A DNA stretch of 9,680 nucleotides. Origin: Candidatus Yonathbacteria bacterium (GTDB taxonomy: Bacteria; Patescibacteriota; Minisyncoccia; Phycocordibacterales; UBA1550). Position 1 is the first letter of the stretch; each line of letters begins with the position of its first letter. The notes under the pieces are model-generated. The model saw only the letters and a list, made by a program, of their open reading frames with translations. It searched no databases and was not told where the DNA came from. The translations under genes and the position numbers were made by a program. The stretch is taken from assembly GCA_016201355.1 (NCBI GenBank), contig JACQCY010000002.1, forward strand, positions 1 to 9,680, given 5' to 3'. This document shows, one piece after another, positions 1-5,547 of the stretch.

Positions 1-13
1 CCTAAACTAATGT

Positions 14-1474
14 ATGGCTTCAATTGAAGAAATTCGTGCGGAACGATTAAAAAAATTGAAGGATCTTACTGATGCGGGGGTTTCCACATATCCCGCGACA
101 TCCGCGCGCACACACTACTTGAAGGAGGTAATGAATGATTTTGAAACTCTCCAGTCTGAGGCAGGGGAGCTCGTGGTGGTCGGACGAATTCTCGCTTCGC
201 GGGGACAAGGCGCTCTTATTTTTGCAGATCTTTTTGATGGAACGGCAAAGATGCAAGTCGTTATCAAACTTCCCGAAACACCCGAATCGGTGCGTGATTT
301 TTATGTTCGTTTTGTTGATATCGGAGATTTTATCGAGGTGAAGGGAAATGCCTTTGCCACCAAAACAGGACAGCAGAGTATTTTTGCGCGCGAAGTAAAA
401 ATGCTTGCAAAATCGCTCCTTCCCCTCCCTGATAAATTTCACGGAATTCAGGACGAAGAGCTCCGTTTGCGTCTTCGTTATCTCGATATTATTACCAACC
501 CTGAGCTTCGCTCAATGTTTGAGCGCAAGGCAAAATTTTGGCAGGTAGTGAGAAAATTTTTATCCGAGAGGGGATTTTTAGAAGTTGAAACACCGACGCT
601 TGAGACGACAACGGGTGGTGCCGAGGCACAGCCTTTTGCCACCCATCATAATGATTACGATCTTGATATGTTTATGCGTATCTCGGTTGGCGAGCTTTGG
701 CAGAAGAGGCTTATGTCCGCCGGGTTTCCGAAGACTTTTGAAATCGGACGCGTATACAGAAACGAAGGAACATCACCTGAACATACGCAAGAATTTACCA
801 ATTGTGAATTCTATTTTGCCTACGCTAATTATGAAGAGGGAATGAAAATCGTCCAAGAGCTCTATCGCACGATTGCGCGCGAGGTGTTTAATACCACGAC
901 CTTTACCACACGCGGACACACCTTTGACCTCGCGGATGAGTGGCAGAAAATAGATTATCGCGAAGAAGTGTTGCGACAGACTGGTATCGATATCGAGTTA
1001 GTGTCTGACGCGGATATAAAAAATAAACTTGCTGAATTAAAAGTAAAATACGAGGGGCACAATCGCGAGCGACTCATTGATACACTGTGGAAATATTGTC
1101 GCAAAAATATCTCTGGTCCGGTATTTCTGGTAAATTCGCCACTCCTCGTTTCTCCGCTTGCAAAGAAAAATGAAGACGGCAAGACGGTGCAACAGTTTCA
1201 ACCTATTCTCGCAGGAAGTGAGGTGGGTAAGGGATACAGCGAATTAAACGACCCCCTCGATCAAAGAAGGCGTTTTGAAATACAACAACAGCTACTCGCT
1301 TCGGGGGATAAGGAAGCGATGATGGCGGATTGGGATTTTATAGAAATGCTTGAGCATGGTATGCCCCCTACTTGCGGATTTGGTTTCGGCGAGCGACTTT
1401 TTGCTTTTCTCTCTGATAAACCTCTTCGCGAGACGCAAATGTTTCCCTTGGTAAGACCAAAAGCAAGAGAATAG
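14..1474 (+). CDS. lysS: Lysyl-tRNA synthetase, class II
   Basis: Charges tRNA-Lys with lysine using ATP in the cytoplasm. The 486 aa length is close to the usual ~490-505. Residues ~52-130 form the N-terminal OB-fold anticodon-binding domain (VVVGRILASRGQGALIFADL). The class II catalytic core follows: motif 1 around 184-205 (RGFLEVETPTL), motif 2 at 242-267 (RNEG 249-252, H257, EFT 260-262, then E265 and Y267 expected to contact the lysine side chain), and motif 3 at 455-466. The stretch YSELNDPLDQRRRF (408-421) is typical of LysRS rather than AspRS or AsnRS. Two oddities: motif 3 reads GFGFGER instead of GLGIGIDR, and a usually conserved Asn before YSELND is Lys406. The ATG at 14 is the first in-frame start; only 13 bases precede it, so the ribosome-binding region cannot be judged. 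The stop is TAG. Confidence 0.96.
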   Translation: MASIEEIRAERLKKLKDLTDAGVSTYPATSARTHYLKEVMNDFETLQSEAGELVVVGRILASRGQGALIFADLFDGTAKMQVVIKLPETPESVRDFYVRFVDIGDFIEVKGNAFATKTGQQSIFAREVKMLAKSLLPLPDKFHGIQDEELRLRLRYLDIITNPELRSMFERKAKFWQVVRKFLSERGFLEVETPTLETTTGGAEAQPFATHHNDYDLDMFMRISVGELWQKRLMSAGFPKTFEIGRVYRNEGTSPEHTQEFTNCEFYFAYANYEEGMKIVQELYRTIAREVFNTTTFTTRGHTFDLADEWQKIDYREEVLRQTGIDIELVSDADIKNKLAELKVKYEGHNRERLIDTLWKYCRKNISGPVFLVNSPLLVSPLAKKNEDGKTVQQFQPILAGSEVGKGYSELNDPLDQRRRFEIQQQLLASGDKEAMMADWDFIEMLEHGMPPTCGFGFGERLFAFLSDKPLRETQMFPLVRPKARE

Positions 1475-1492
1475 GACTGTGGATTACGAAGA

Positions 1493-1521
1493 TTGCTCTT
1501 TTTGTTTATGAGTGGTATGAT
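1493..1521 (+). promoter_or_regulatory. Candidate promoter of the 54-aa gene
   Basis: An extended -10 element, TGG followed by TATGAT at 1516-1521 (5 of 6 matches to TATAAT), lies 17 bp after a weak -35-like TTGCTC at 1493-1498. Transcription would start near 1528, leaving a leader of about 60 nt before the ATG at 1590. A second -10-like hexamer, GATAAT at 1540-1545, is an alternative but has no good -35. Assigned by pattern only. Confidence 0.4.
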
Positions 1522-1572
1522 TTTTTTTAGAATTCAGCGGATAATCAATTTCTAACCCATCTCACTATATAA

Positions 1573-1578
1573 AGGAGG
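1573..1578 (+). promoter_or_regulatory. Strong Shine-Dalgarno site of the 54-aa gene
   Basis: AGGAGG at 1573-1578, within AAAGGAGGT, is a near-complete complement of the 16S rRNA 3' end. The spacer to the ATG at 1590 is 11 nt, somewhat long. It is notable because no other gene in the window whose upstream region is visible has a recognisable Shine-Dalgarno. Confidence 0.75.
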
Positions 1579-1589
1579 TACTCTGCCAT

Positions 1590-1754
1590 ATGTGTGAATT
1601 GGATAGTCAGAAATGGAGAAAGAAGAGAAACGAGCTACGCCGTAGAGACGAGGAAGAGAGAATTAAAAAAGCGGCTCAAGTGAGGAGAGAAGGAGGGGCA
1701 ACAGATACCCCTTCCGCTTCTTTTCCCGACGGTGATCCGTCTAGGTCTGAGTAA
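1590..1754 (+). CDS. Small highly charged protein, 54 aa, function unknown
   Basis: Not recognised as a member of any family. The product begins MCELDSQKWRKKRNEL. Residues 8-34 are almost all Lys, Arg, Glu and Asp and would form a charged helix. From about residue 35 the tail is rich in Gly, Pro, Ser, Thr and Asp and probably disordered (TDTPSASFPDGDPSRSE). There is no membrane segment, signal peptide or Cys cluster. That it is a real gene rests on its setting: an extended -10 promoter at 1516-1521, a strong AGGAGG site 11 nt upstream of the ATG, and an intrinsic terminator starting 22 nt after the TAA stop, which makes a self-contained one-gene unit between lysS and mraZ. The helix could bind nucleic acid or another protein, but nothing proves this. 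A leader peptide is a less likely alternative, because the terminator lies after the stop and has no visible antiterminator. Confidence 0.6.
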   Translation: MCELDSQKWRKKRNELRRRDEEERIKKAAQVRREGGATDTPSASFPDGDPSRSE

Positions 1755-1776
1755 ATGACCGGGGTCAATACGCAGT

Positions 1777-1806
1777 AAAACCCAGCAAAGCATCGCTGGG
1801 TTTTTT
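1777..1806 (+). terminator. Intrinsic terminator after the 54-aa gene
   Basis: The arms 1777-1786 (AAAACCCAGC) and 1795-1804 (GCTGGGTTTT) pair perfectly around an 8-nt loop. The GC-rich part (CCCAGC/GCTGGG) is followed directly by six T at 1801-1806. A small palindrome, TGACC-GG-GGTCA at 1756-1767, lies just upstream. The hairpin separates this gene from the mraZ promoter. Confidence 0.85.
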
Positions 1807-1812
1807 GTGTGC

Positions 1813-1841
1813 TATTTTCGGACATCGTATGTCCGAAAATA
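1813..1841. repeat. Perfect 13-bp inverted repeat, centre CGT
   Basis: TATTTTCGGACAT at 1813-1825 is the exact reverse complement of 1829-1841, separated by CGT. It lies between the small gene's terminator and the mraZ control region. Possible roles are a hairpin, a bidirectional terminator (A/T-rich outer ends, CGGAC inner stem) or a protein-binding dyad. The sequence does not decide. Confidence 0.7.
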
Positions 1842-1846
1842 AGACT

Positions 1847-1855
1847 TGTGGATAA
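1847..1855 (-). promoter_or_regulatory. Perfect consensus DnaA box upstream of mraZ
   Basis: TGTGGATAA on the + strand is TTATCCACA on the - strand, the consensus DnaA box. It ends 7 bp before the candidate -35 of the mraZ promoter. By chance a given 9-mer on either strand is expected about 0.07 times in a window of this length. A related 8-of-9 copy, TGTGGATTA, is at 1478-1486 just after the lysS stop. DnaA could link replication initiation to the dcw operon; that is inference. Confidence 0.45.
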
Positions 1856-1861
1856 CTTTTC

Positions 1862-1890
1862 TTGTAGAGTGGGATAGAGTGCTATACAAT
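1862..1890 (+). promoter_or_regulatory. Candidate mraZ/dcw operon promoter
   Basis: A -10 element TACAAT (5 of 6) at 1885-1890 is 17 bp downstream of a weak -35, TTGTAG at 1862-1867. A TGC just before TATACAAT (1880-1882) resembles an extended -10. Transcription would start near 1897, giving a leader of about 57 nt before the mraZ ATG. AGTGGG repeats overlap the spacer and the start region, as expected of an MraZ-controlled promoter. Confidence 0.55.
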
Positions 1891-1915
1891 ATGACTTGAG
1901 TGGGATGAAGTGGGG
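1868..1915 (+). promoter_or_regulatory. MraZ operator (AGTGGG direct repeats)
   Basis: AGTGGGA at 1868-1874 and 1899-1905 and AGTGGGG at 1909-1915 are direct repeats; a degenerate AGTGCTA is at 1878-1884. Start-to-start distances are 10, 21 and 10 bp, so the boxes lie about one or two helical turns apart on one face. MraZ of known bacteria binds TGGGN direct repeats with 5-bp spacers ahead of its own gene. Here the boxes straddle the -10 element and the expected start site, consistent with autorepression of the operon. Confidence 0.7.
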
Positions 1916-1953
1916 GATTTTTAAAAGCTCACTTTGCCCGCTAAAAAACAATT

Positions 1954-2388
1954 ATGCTTATCGGAGAATACATTCATACCCTCGATCCTAAAAAGCGCTT
2001 GGCTCTTCCTTCCAAGTTTCGCAAAGAACTTGGCAAAAAAGTGGTGGTGACGCGCGGATTGGATAATTGTCTTTTTGTATATCCGATAAAAGCATGGCAG
2101 AAGATGTCTGAAAAGATTGCAGAGCTTCCTATTGGGCAGGCAGACACGCGCGGGTTCGGGCGCTTTATGCTTGCGGGCGCAGTAGAGAGCGATATTGATA
2201 CGATCGGTCGCATTCTCGTCCCAGATTTTTTAAAAGATTTTGCAAAGCTCGAAACACAAGTTTCGGTCATTGGTGTCCACGACCGTGTGGAGCTTTGGAA
2301 CAAAGACCTCTGGGATAATTATAGAAATCGTATTGAAGGGCAGGCAGACGCTCTCGCGGAAAAATTGGGAGAGGTGGGAATACTCTAG
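1954..2388 (+). CDS. mraZ: MraZ, transcriptional regulator of the dcw cluster
   Basis: First gene of the division and cell-wall cluster. It encodes a ring-forming DNA-binding protein that, in characterised bacteria, represses its own operon. The 144 aa length is normal. Two SpoVT/AbrB-like halves are visible: residues 4-50 (GEYIHTLDPKKRLALPSKFR) and 76-122 (AVESDIDTIGRILVPDFL ... VELWNKDLW). Each has the family's D-x-K/D-x-x-G-R-x-x-hydrophobic-P pattern, except that the first has KKR for the usual KGR. The C-terminal tail 123-144 is a charged helix. The ATG gives the typical start, M-x-x-G-E-Y. No Shine-Dalgarno precedes it; the upstream sequence is A-rich (CTAAAAAACAATT). The operator repeats at 1868-1915 fit autoregulation. 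Extra TGGGA copies occur at 2366, 2375 and 2417. The stop is TAG. Confidence 0.95.
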   Translation: MLIGEYIHTLDPKKRLALPSKFRKELGKKVVVTRGLDNCLFVYPIKAWQKMSEKIAELPIGQADTRGFGRFMLAGAVESDIDTIGRILVPDFLKDFAKLETQVSVIGVHDRVELWNKDLWDNYRNRIEGQADALAEKLGEVGIL

Positions 2389-2396
2389 GGGCAGTT

Positions 2397-2459
2397 AATA
2401 GCCAATAGTAAATAGGTGGGAAGGGAAGATTAAGAATTTGTTAGGTTTTAGCTTTTAGA
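2397..2459 (+). repeat. 7-nt-period degenerate repeats between mraZ and rsmH
   Basis: 2397-2417 is three AATAGNN units (AATAGCC, AATAGTA, AATAGGT). 2439-2459 is three units ending in TTAGN or TTAGG (TGTTAGG, TTTTAGC, TTTTAGA). 2425-2438 may hold two more units in the same phase (GAAGATT, AAGAATT). The TAG triplets at 2399, 2406 and 2413, and again at 2442, 2449 and 2456, fall in all three reading frames. No promoter or terminator is seen in this 75-bp gap. Confidence 0.6.
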
Positions 2460-2463
2460 AAAA

Positions 2464-3426
2464 ATGAAAGACAAGTCAATCCACGAACTAGATACTAACA
2501 CCCAATACCTGAAACCTGACACCTTTCCCCATATCCCCGTTCTTCTGAAAGAAACTATTGATGGTCTCGAACTTCGCAGGGGAGATATTGTCTTTGAAGG
2601 GACGGTTGGTCTCGGGGGGCATAGCGAAAAAATTCTCGATGCTATTGGCACAGAGGGGGTTTATGTCGGTACCGATGAGGACAAAGAAGCTCTTGCGAAT
2701 GCCGAGAAGAGACTCAAGCGTTACACAAGCAAAAAAGTTTTTCGCGAAGAAAACTTTCGAAATCTCGACCGCATTCTTGATGAGGAGGGGTATCCTTTGG
2801 TGAACAAGATTCTCCTCGACATAGGTCTTTCAAGTTTACAGCTTGAAGGGAAGAGAGGTTTCTCTTTTCAGCGAGACGAGCCTCTCTTGATGACCTTTCG
2901 CGCAACTCTTCGCGAGGGAGGACTCACGGCGCGCGAGATCGTGAATGAATGGGCGGCTGACTCGCTTACGAATATTTTTGAAGGATATGGAGAGGAGAAA
3001 TTTGCGTGGCGTATTGCGCAGAAAATAGTAGCGGAGCGAAAAATAAAGCCCATAGAGACAACAGGGGAGCTTGTCGAAATTATAAAAAAGAGCATTCCTG
3101 TTTTTGCGCGGTATGGGAGGACGCATTTCGCAACAAAGGTTTTTCAAGCGCTCCGTATTACGGTAAATGACGAGCTCGGCGCGCTCCGCGAAGGTCTCGC
3201 AAAAGGGTTTGAAAGGCTCTCTCCGGGGGGGCGAATGGCGGTCATCTCATTTCATAGTCTTGAAGATCGTATTGTGAAAACATTTTTTAAGAAAAAAGTA
3301 GAAGAAGGGATGGCGACTCTTGTCACCAAGAAACCTATTGCTCCACAGGACGATGAGGTTCTCCGAAATCCAAAATCTCGAAGCGCAAAATTACGAATTC
3401 TTATTAAACAAACAGGGAACAACTAG
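2464..3426 (+). CDS. rsmH: 16S rRNA m4C1402 methyltransferase RsmH (MraW)
   Basis: Transfers a methyl group from S-adenosylmethionine to N4 of C1402 (E. coli numbering) in the ribosomal P site. The 320 aa length is normal. HIPVLLKE (23-30) is the family's usual N-terminal motif. FEGTVGLGGHS (44-54) is the SAM loop. LLDIGLSSLQLEGKRGFSF (117-135) matches DLGVSSxQLDxxxRGFSF. HFATKVFQALRITVNDEL (221-238) and GRMAVISFHSLEDR (256-269) are strongly conserved blocks, and RNPKSRSAKLRI (301-312) is the standard end. Where the family usually has PLDMRM there is PLLMTF (140-145). The first 22 residues precede the conserved domain and are mostly encoded by a 7-nt-period repeat. ATG 2464 is the only ATG before the domain and has no Shine-Dalgarno. 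The stop is TAG, inside another heptamer repeat. Confidence 0.95.
   Translation: MKDKSIHELDTNTQYLKPDTFPHIPVLLKETIDGLELRRGDIVFEGTVGLGGHSEKILDAIGTEGVYVGTDEDKEALANAEKRLKRYTSKKVFREENFRNLDRILDEEGYPLVNKILLDIGLSSLQLEGKRGFSFQRDEPLLMTFRATLREGGLTAREIVNEWAADSLTNIFEGYGEEKFAWRIAQKIVAERKIKPIETTGELVEIIKKSIPVFARYGRTHFATKVFQALRITVNDELGALREGLAKGFERLSPGGRMAVISFHSLEDRIVKTFFKKKVEEGMATLVTKKPIAPQDDEVLRNPKSRSAKLRILIKQTGNN
2484..2525 (+). repeat. 7-nt-period repeat inside the 5' end of rsmH
   Basis: Six consecutive heptamers from 2484 follow a degenerate N-N-A-C-C/T-N-N pattern: CGAACTA and GATACTA at the left, ATACCTG, AAACCTG and ACACCTT at the right. The tract lies between the start codon and the conserved HIPVLL motif. 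Since 7 is not a multiple of 3, the repeat does not give a repeated peptide; it encodes ELDTNTQYLKPDT. This suggests an intergenic-type repeat absorbed into the reading frame. Confidence 0.55.
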
Positions 3427-3455
3427 CGACTACTCACTACCAACTATCAACTACC
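3421..3455 (+). repeat. 7-nt-period repeat at the rsmH-ftsL junction
   Basis: Five heptamers from 3421 share the consensus AACTACC (AACTAGC, GACTACT, CACTACC, AACTATC, AACTACC). The first contains the TAG stop of rsmH and the last ends 3 nt before the ftsL ATG, so the repeat fills the whole junction. Every unit holds CTA, which reads TAG on the - strand in all three frames. Confidence 0.7.
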
Positions 3456-3458
3456 CTT

Positions 3459-3782
3459 ATGATCACAAAAATACTTGATCTCGACAACATTGAACGAAAA
3501 TTATTCTGGATACTTTCAGGATGTCTTGGAATAGTGTTAACTATCTATCTCTATTCCGCTTTTTCGCTTATGGGGTCGGTTGTGAGTCGCGATCAAATAT
3601 CATCATCGTTTCGCGAGGTATCGGTAACCGGGGGAGCGCTTGAGCAGGAATATATAACTCTCAAAAATTCTATAACACTTGCGCGCGCGCAAGAGTTAGG
3701 ATTTGAAGAATTTCCGGTAAAATTTTCATCAGTTACCTCTCGTGATGATTCCTCGGGGAAACTTCTCTCCGTTCGTCAATAG
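3459..3782 (+). CDS. ftsL: FtsL-like small bitopic division protein
   Basis: A 107-aa protein with a short cytoplasmic N-terminus (1-13), one membrane segment at about 14-38 (KLFWILSGCLGIVLTIYLYSAFSLM), and an extracytoplasmic stretch (about 43-82) likely to be helical or coiled coil (SFREVSVTGGALEQEYITLKNSITLARAQELGF). FtsL proteins have this topology, and many end the coiled coil with an A-x-x-L-G motif like AQELGF here. In other bacteria FtsL bridges FtsB and FtsQ and activates FtsI/FtsW. The identification rests mainly on topology and on position between rsmH and ftsI, as sequence conservation in this family is very low. The tail 83-107 is Ser-rich and probably disordered. No Shine-Dalgarno is visible. 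The gene ends in TAG 2 nt before ftsI. Confidence 0.72.
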   Translation: MITKILDLDNIERKLFWILSGCLGIVLTIYLYSAFSLMGSVVSRDQISSSFREVSVTGGALEQEYITLKNSITLARAQELGFEEFPVKFSSVTSRDDSSGKLLSVRQ

Positions 3783-3784
3783 CT

Positions 3785-5485
3785 ATGGGAAAATTTCGCA
3801 ATATGTGGGTGCTGAACGGAGGAATACTTTTTATTACAATCCTTCTTATTGTCAAGTTGGGATATATACAGATTGCTCTCGGAGAGATGTATCAGGATAA
3901 GGTCGAGCAACAATACGCGAGTCCGTTGAATAGTATTTTTAACCGAGGCAGTATCTTTTTTGAAGAAAAGATAGGAAGGAAAATTTCAGCAGCGACGGTA
4001 ACTACTGAATACGCGCTCGCTATTGACCCTTCGCAAATTGTTGATTCTGAAAAACTCGCGGATCGTTTACTCGCTTTGATTTCATTTGACCGTAAAGATT
4101 TTATCGATAAAGCATCCCAGAAGAATAGTCGCTATAAAGAAATCCTTAAAAGTTTGGAAGAAAAAGATGCTCTCGCGATCAAGGCGCTCAAAGAAAAAGG
4201 AATTATTATTGAAAAAAATAAAAAGAGATTTTATCCAGGGGGACAGACGGCGGCGCAGGTGATAGGTTTTGTCGGTTCAGATGGAGACACCATTAGTGGA
4301 CGATATGGACTAGAGCGTTATTACAACGACATACTCACACGGAAGTACAGTGATACTTTCTCGAGCTTTTTTGCTGATTTTTTTCTCAAAGCAGGAAAGA
4401 CATTGTTCTCTGACCGCTCAAGCGAAGGAGATATCGTGACGACGATAGAGCCAACCGTGCAAGGAATGTTCGAGAGAACCCTCACCGATGATGTCTTAAA
4501 AAAATATAATGCGGTATGGGCGAGCGGTATTATTATGGATCCAAAAACAGGGGAGATATATGCAATGGGAAGCGTGCCCTCTTTTGACCCTAATAATTTT
4601 TCAAAAGAGAAAAATCAAAGCGTGTTTACCGATCTTCTTGTTGAAGGAGTATATGAAATGGGTTCGATCATTAAACCTCTTGTCATGGCGGCAGGACTTG
4701 ATCATGGGGTGGTGACCGCTGCGACAACCTATGATGATAAAGGGTTTGTCATCATCGACAATAAGAGAGTCGAAAATTTTGACAAAAAGGCTCGCGGAGT
4801 TGTTTCTATGCAAGAAGCTCTGAGTCAATCGCTCAACACGGGGTTAATTTTTGTAATGCAGAGGTTGGGGAAAGATGTTTTTCGGGAATATTTCAAAGCG
4901 TACGGACTTGGCGAGGAAACAGGAATAGATTTACCCAATGAAGGGTTGGGGAAAATTGGCAACCTTGAAAGTCCTCGCGACATTGAATATGCAACGGCTT
5001 CATTTGGGCAGGGTATAGCGCTCACCCCTATTGCGACCATTCGCGCGCTTGCATCACTCGCAAATGGAGGAAATCTCGTGACGCCTCATGTGGTAAAGCG
5101 AATTGAAAACGGGCTTGGTGTCTCGCAGGATTTTATTCCGGGAAGTGAGCGTCGGGTAATAAAGAAAGAAACTTCACGAGAGATTTCTCGGATGCTTACC
5201 TACTCCGTTGACAATGTTCTTCTTAATGGAACGCTTAAACAAGAGCATTATAGTGTTGCGGTAAAGACAGGAACTGCCCAGCAAGTAGAAGGAGGGAAGT
5301 ATTCAGAGACGGATTCTTTACATACCTTTATTGGATATTTCCCATCCTATGACCCAAAATTCATCATCTTCCTTGCGGTTAAAAATCCTCGCGGAGCACA
5401 GTATTCATCAAACACGCTCTCTTCGCCTTTTATGCAAATTACCAAATTTCTTATAAACTATTATGATATACCTCCGGATAGATAG
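3785..5485 (+). CDS. ftsI: Class B penicillin-binding protein (FtsI/PBP2-type transpeptidase)
   Basis: Cross-links septal peptidoglycan on the outer face of the membrane. The 566 aa length is typical. One N-terminal membrane anchor lies at about 8-30 (WVLNGGILFITILLIVKLGYIQI). The PBP-dimer domain follows, with the R-G-x-I/S signature (NRGSIF 53-58) and YALAIDPS (76-83). The transpeptidase domain from ~240 has all three catalytic motifs: SxxK at S294-K297 (GSIIKP), SxN at S349-N351 (SQSLNTG), and KTG at K494-G496 (VAVKTGTAQQ). FGQGIALTP (407-415) is also typical. No PASTA repeats are present. It starts 2 nt after ftsL without a Shine-Dalgarno, so translation is probably coupled. FtsI rather than an elongation PBP2 is inferred from the dcw context. 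The stop is TAG. Confidence 0.94.
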   Translation: MGKFRNMWVLNGGILFITILLIVKLGYIQIALGEMYQDKVEQQYASPLNSIFNRGSIFFEEKIGRKISAATVTTEYALAIDPSQIVDSEKLADRLLALISFDRKDFIDKASQKNSRYKEILKSLEEKDALAIKALKEKGIIIEKNKKRFYPGGQTAAQVIGFVGSDGDTISGRYGLERYYNDILTRKYSDTFSSFFADFFLKAGKTLFSDRSSEGDIVTTIEPTVQGMFERTLTDDVLKKYNAVWASGIIMDPKTGEIYAMGSVPSFDPNNFSKEKNQSVFTDLLVEGVYEMGSIIKPLVMAAGLDHGVVTAATTYDDKGFVIIDNKRVENFDKKARGVVSMQEALSQSLNTGLIFVMQRLGKDVFREYFKAYGLGEETGIDLPNEGLGKIGNLESPRDIEYATASFGQGIALTPIATIRALASLANGGNLVTPHVVKRIENGLGVSQDFIPGSERRVIKKETSREISRMLTYSVDNVLLNGTLKQEHYSVAVKTGTAQQVEGGKYSETDSLHTFIGYFPSYDPKFIIFLAVKNPRGAQYSSNTLSSPFMQITKFLINYYDIPPDR

Positions 5486-5506
5486 AGTAGAAAGTAGAAA
5501 GTAGAA
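5486..5506 (+). repeat. Three perfect heptamer repeats after the ftsI stop
   Basis: AGTAGAA occurs three times in perfect tandem from 5486, immediately after the ftsI TAG stop, followed by AA. The TAG triplets at 5488, 5495 and 5502 occupy all three reading frames. The remaining 41 bases to murF show no clear promoter or terminator. Confidence 0.75.
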
Positions 5507-5547
5507 AACATTTAACTTACTGAGAACGTTTAAGTCCTAAAATCATT

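Noticed and set aside
1676..1951. 91-codon - strand frame across the lysS-mraZ gap
   Set aside because: It runs through the terminator, the 13-bp palindrome and the mraZ promoter and overlaps the better-supported 54-aa gene.
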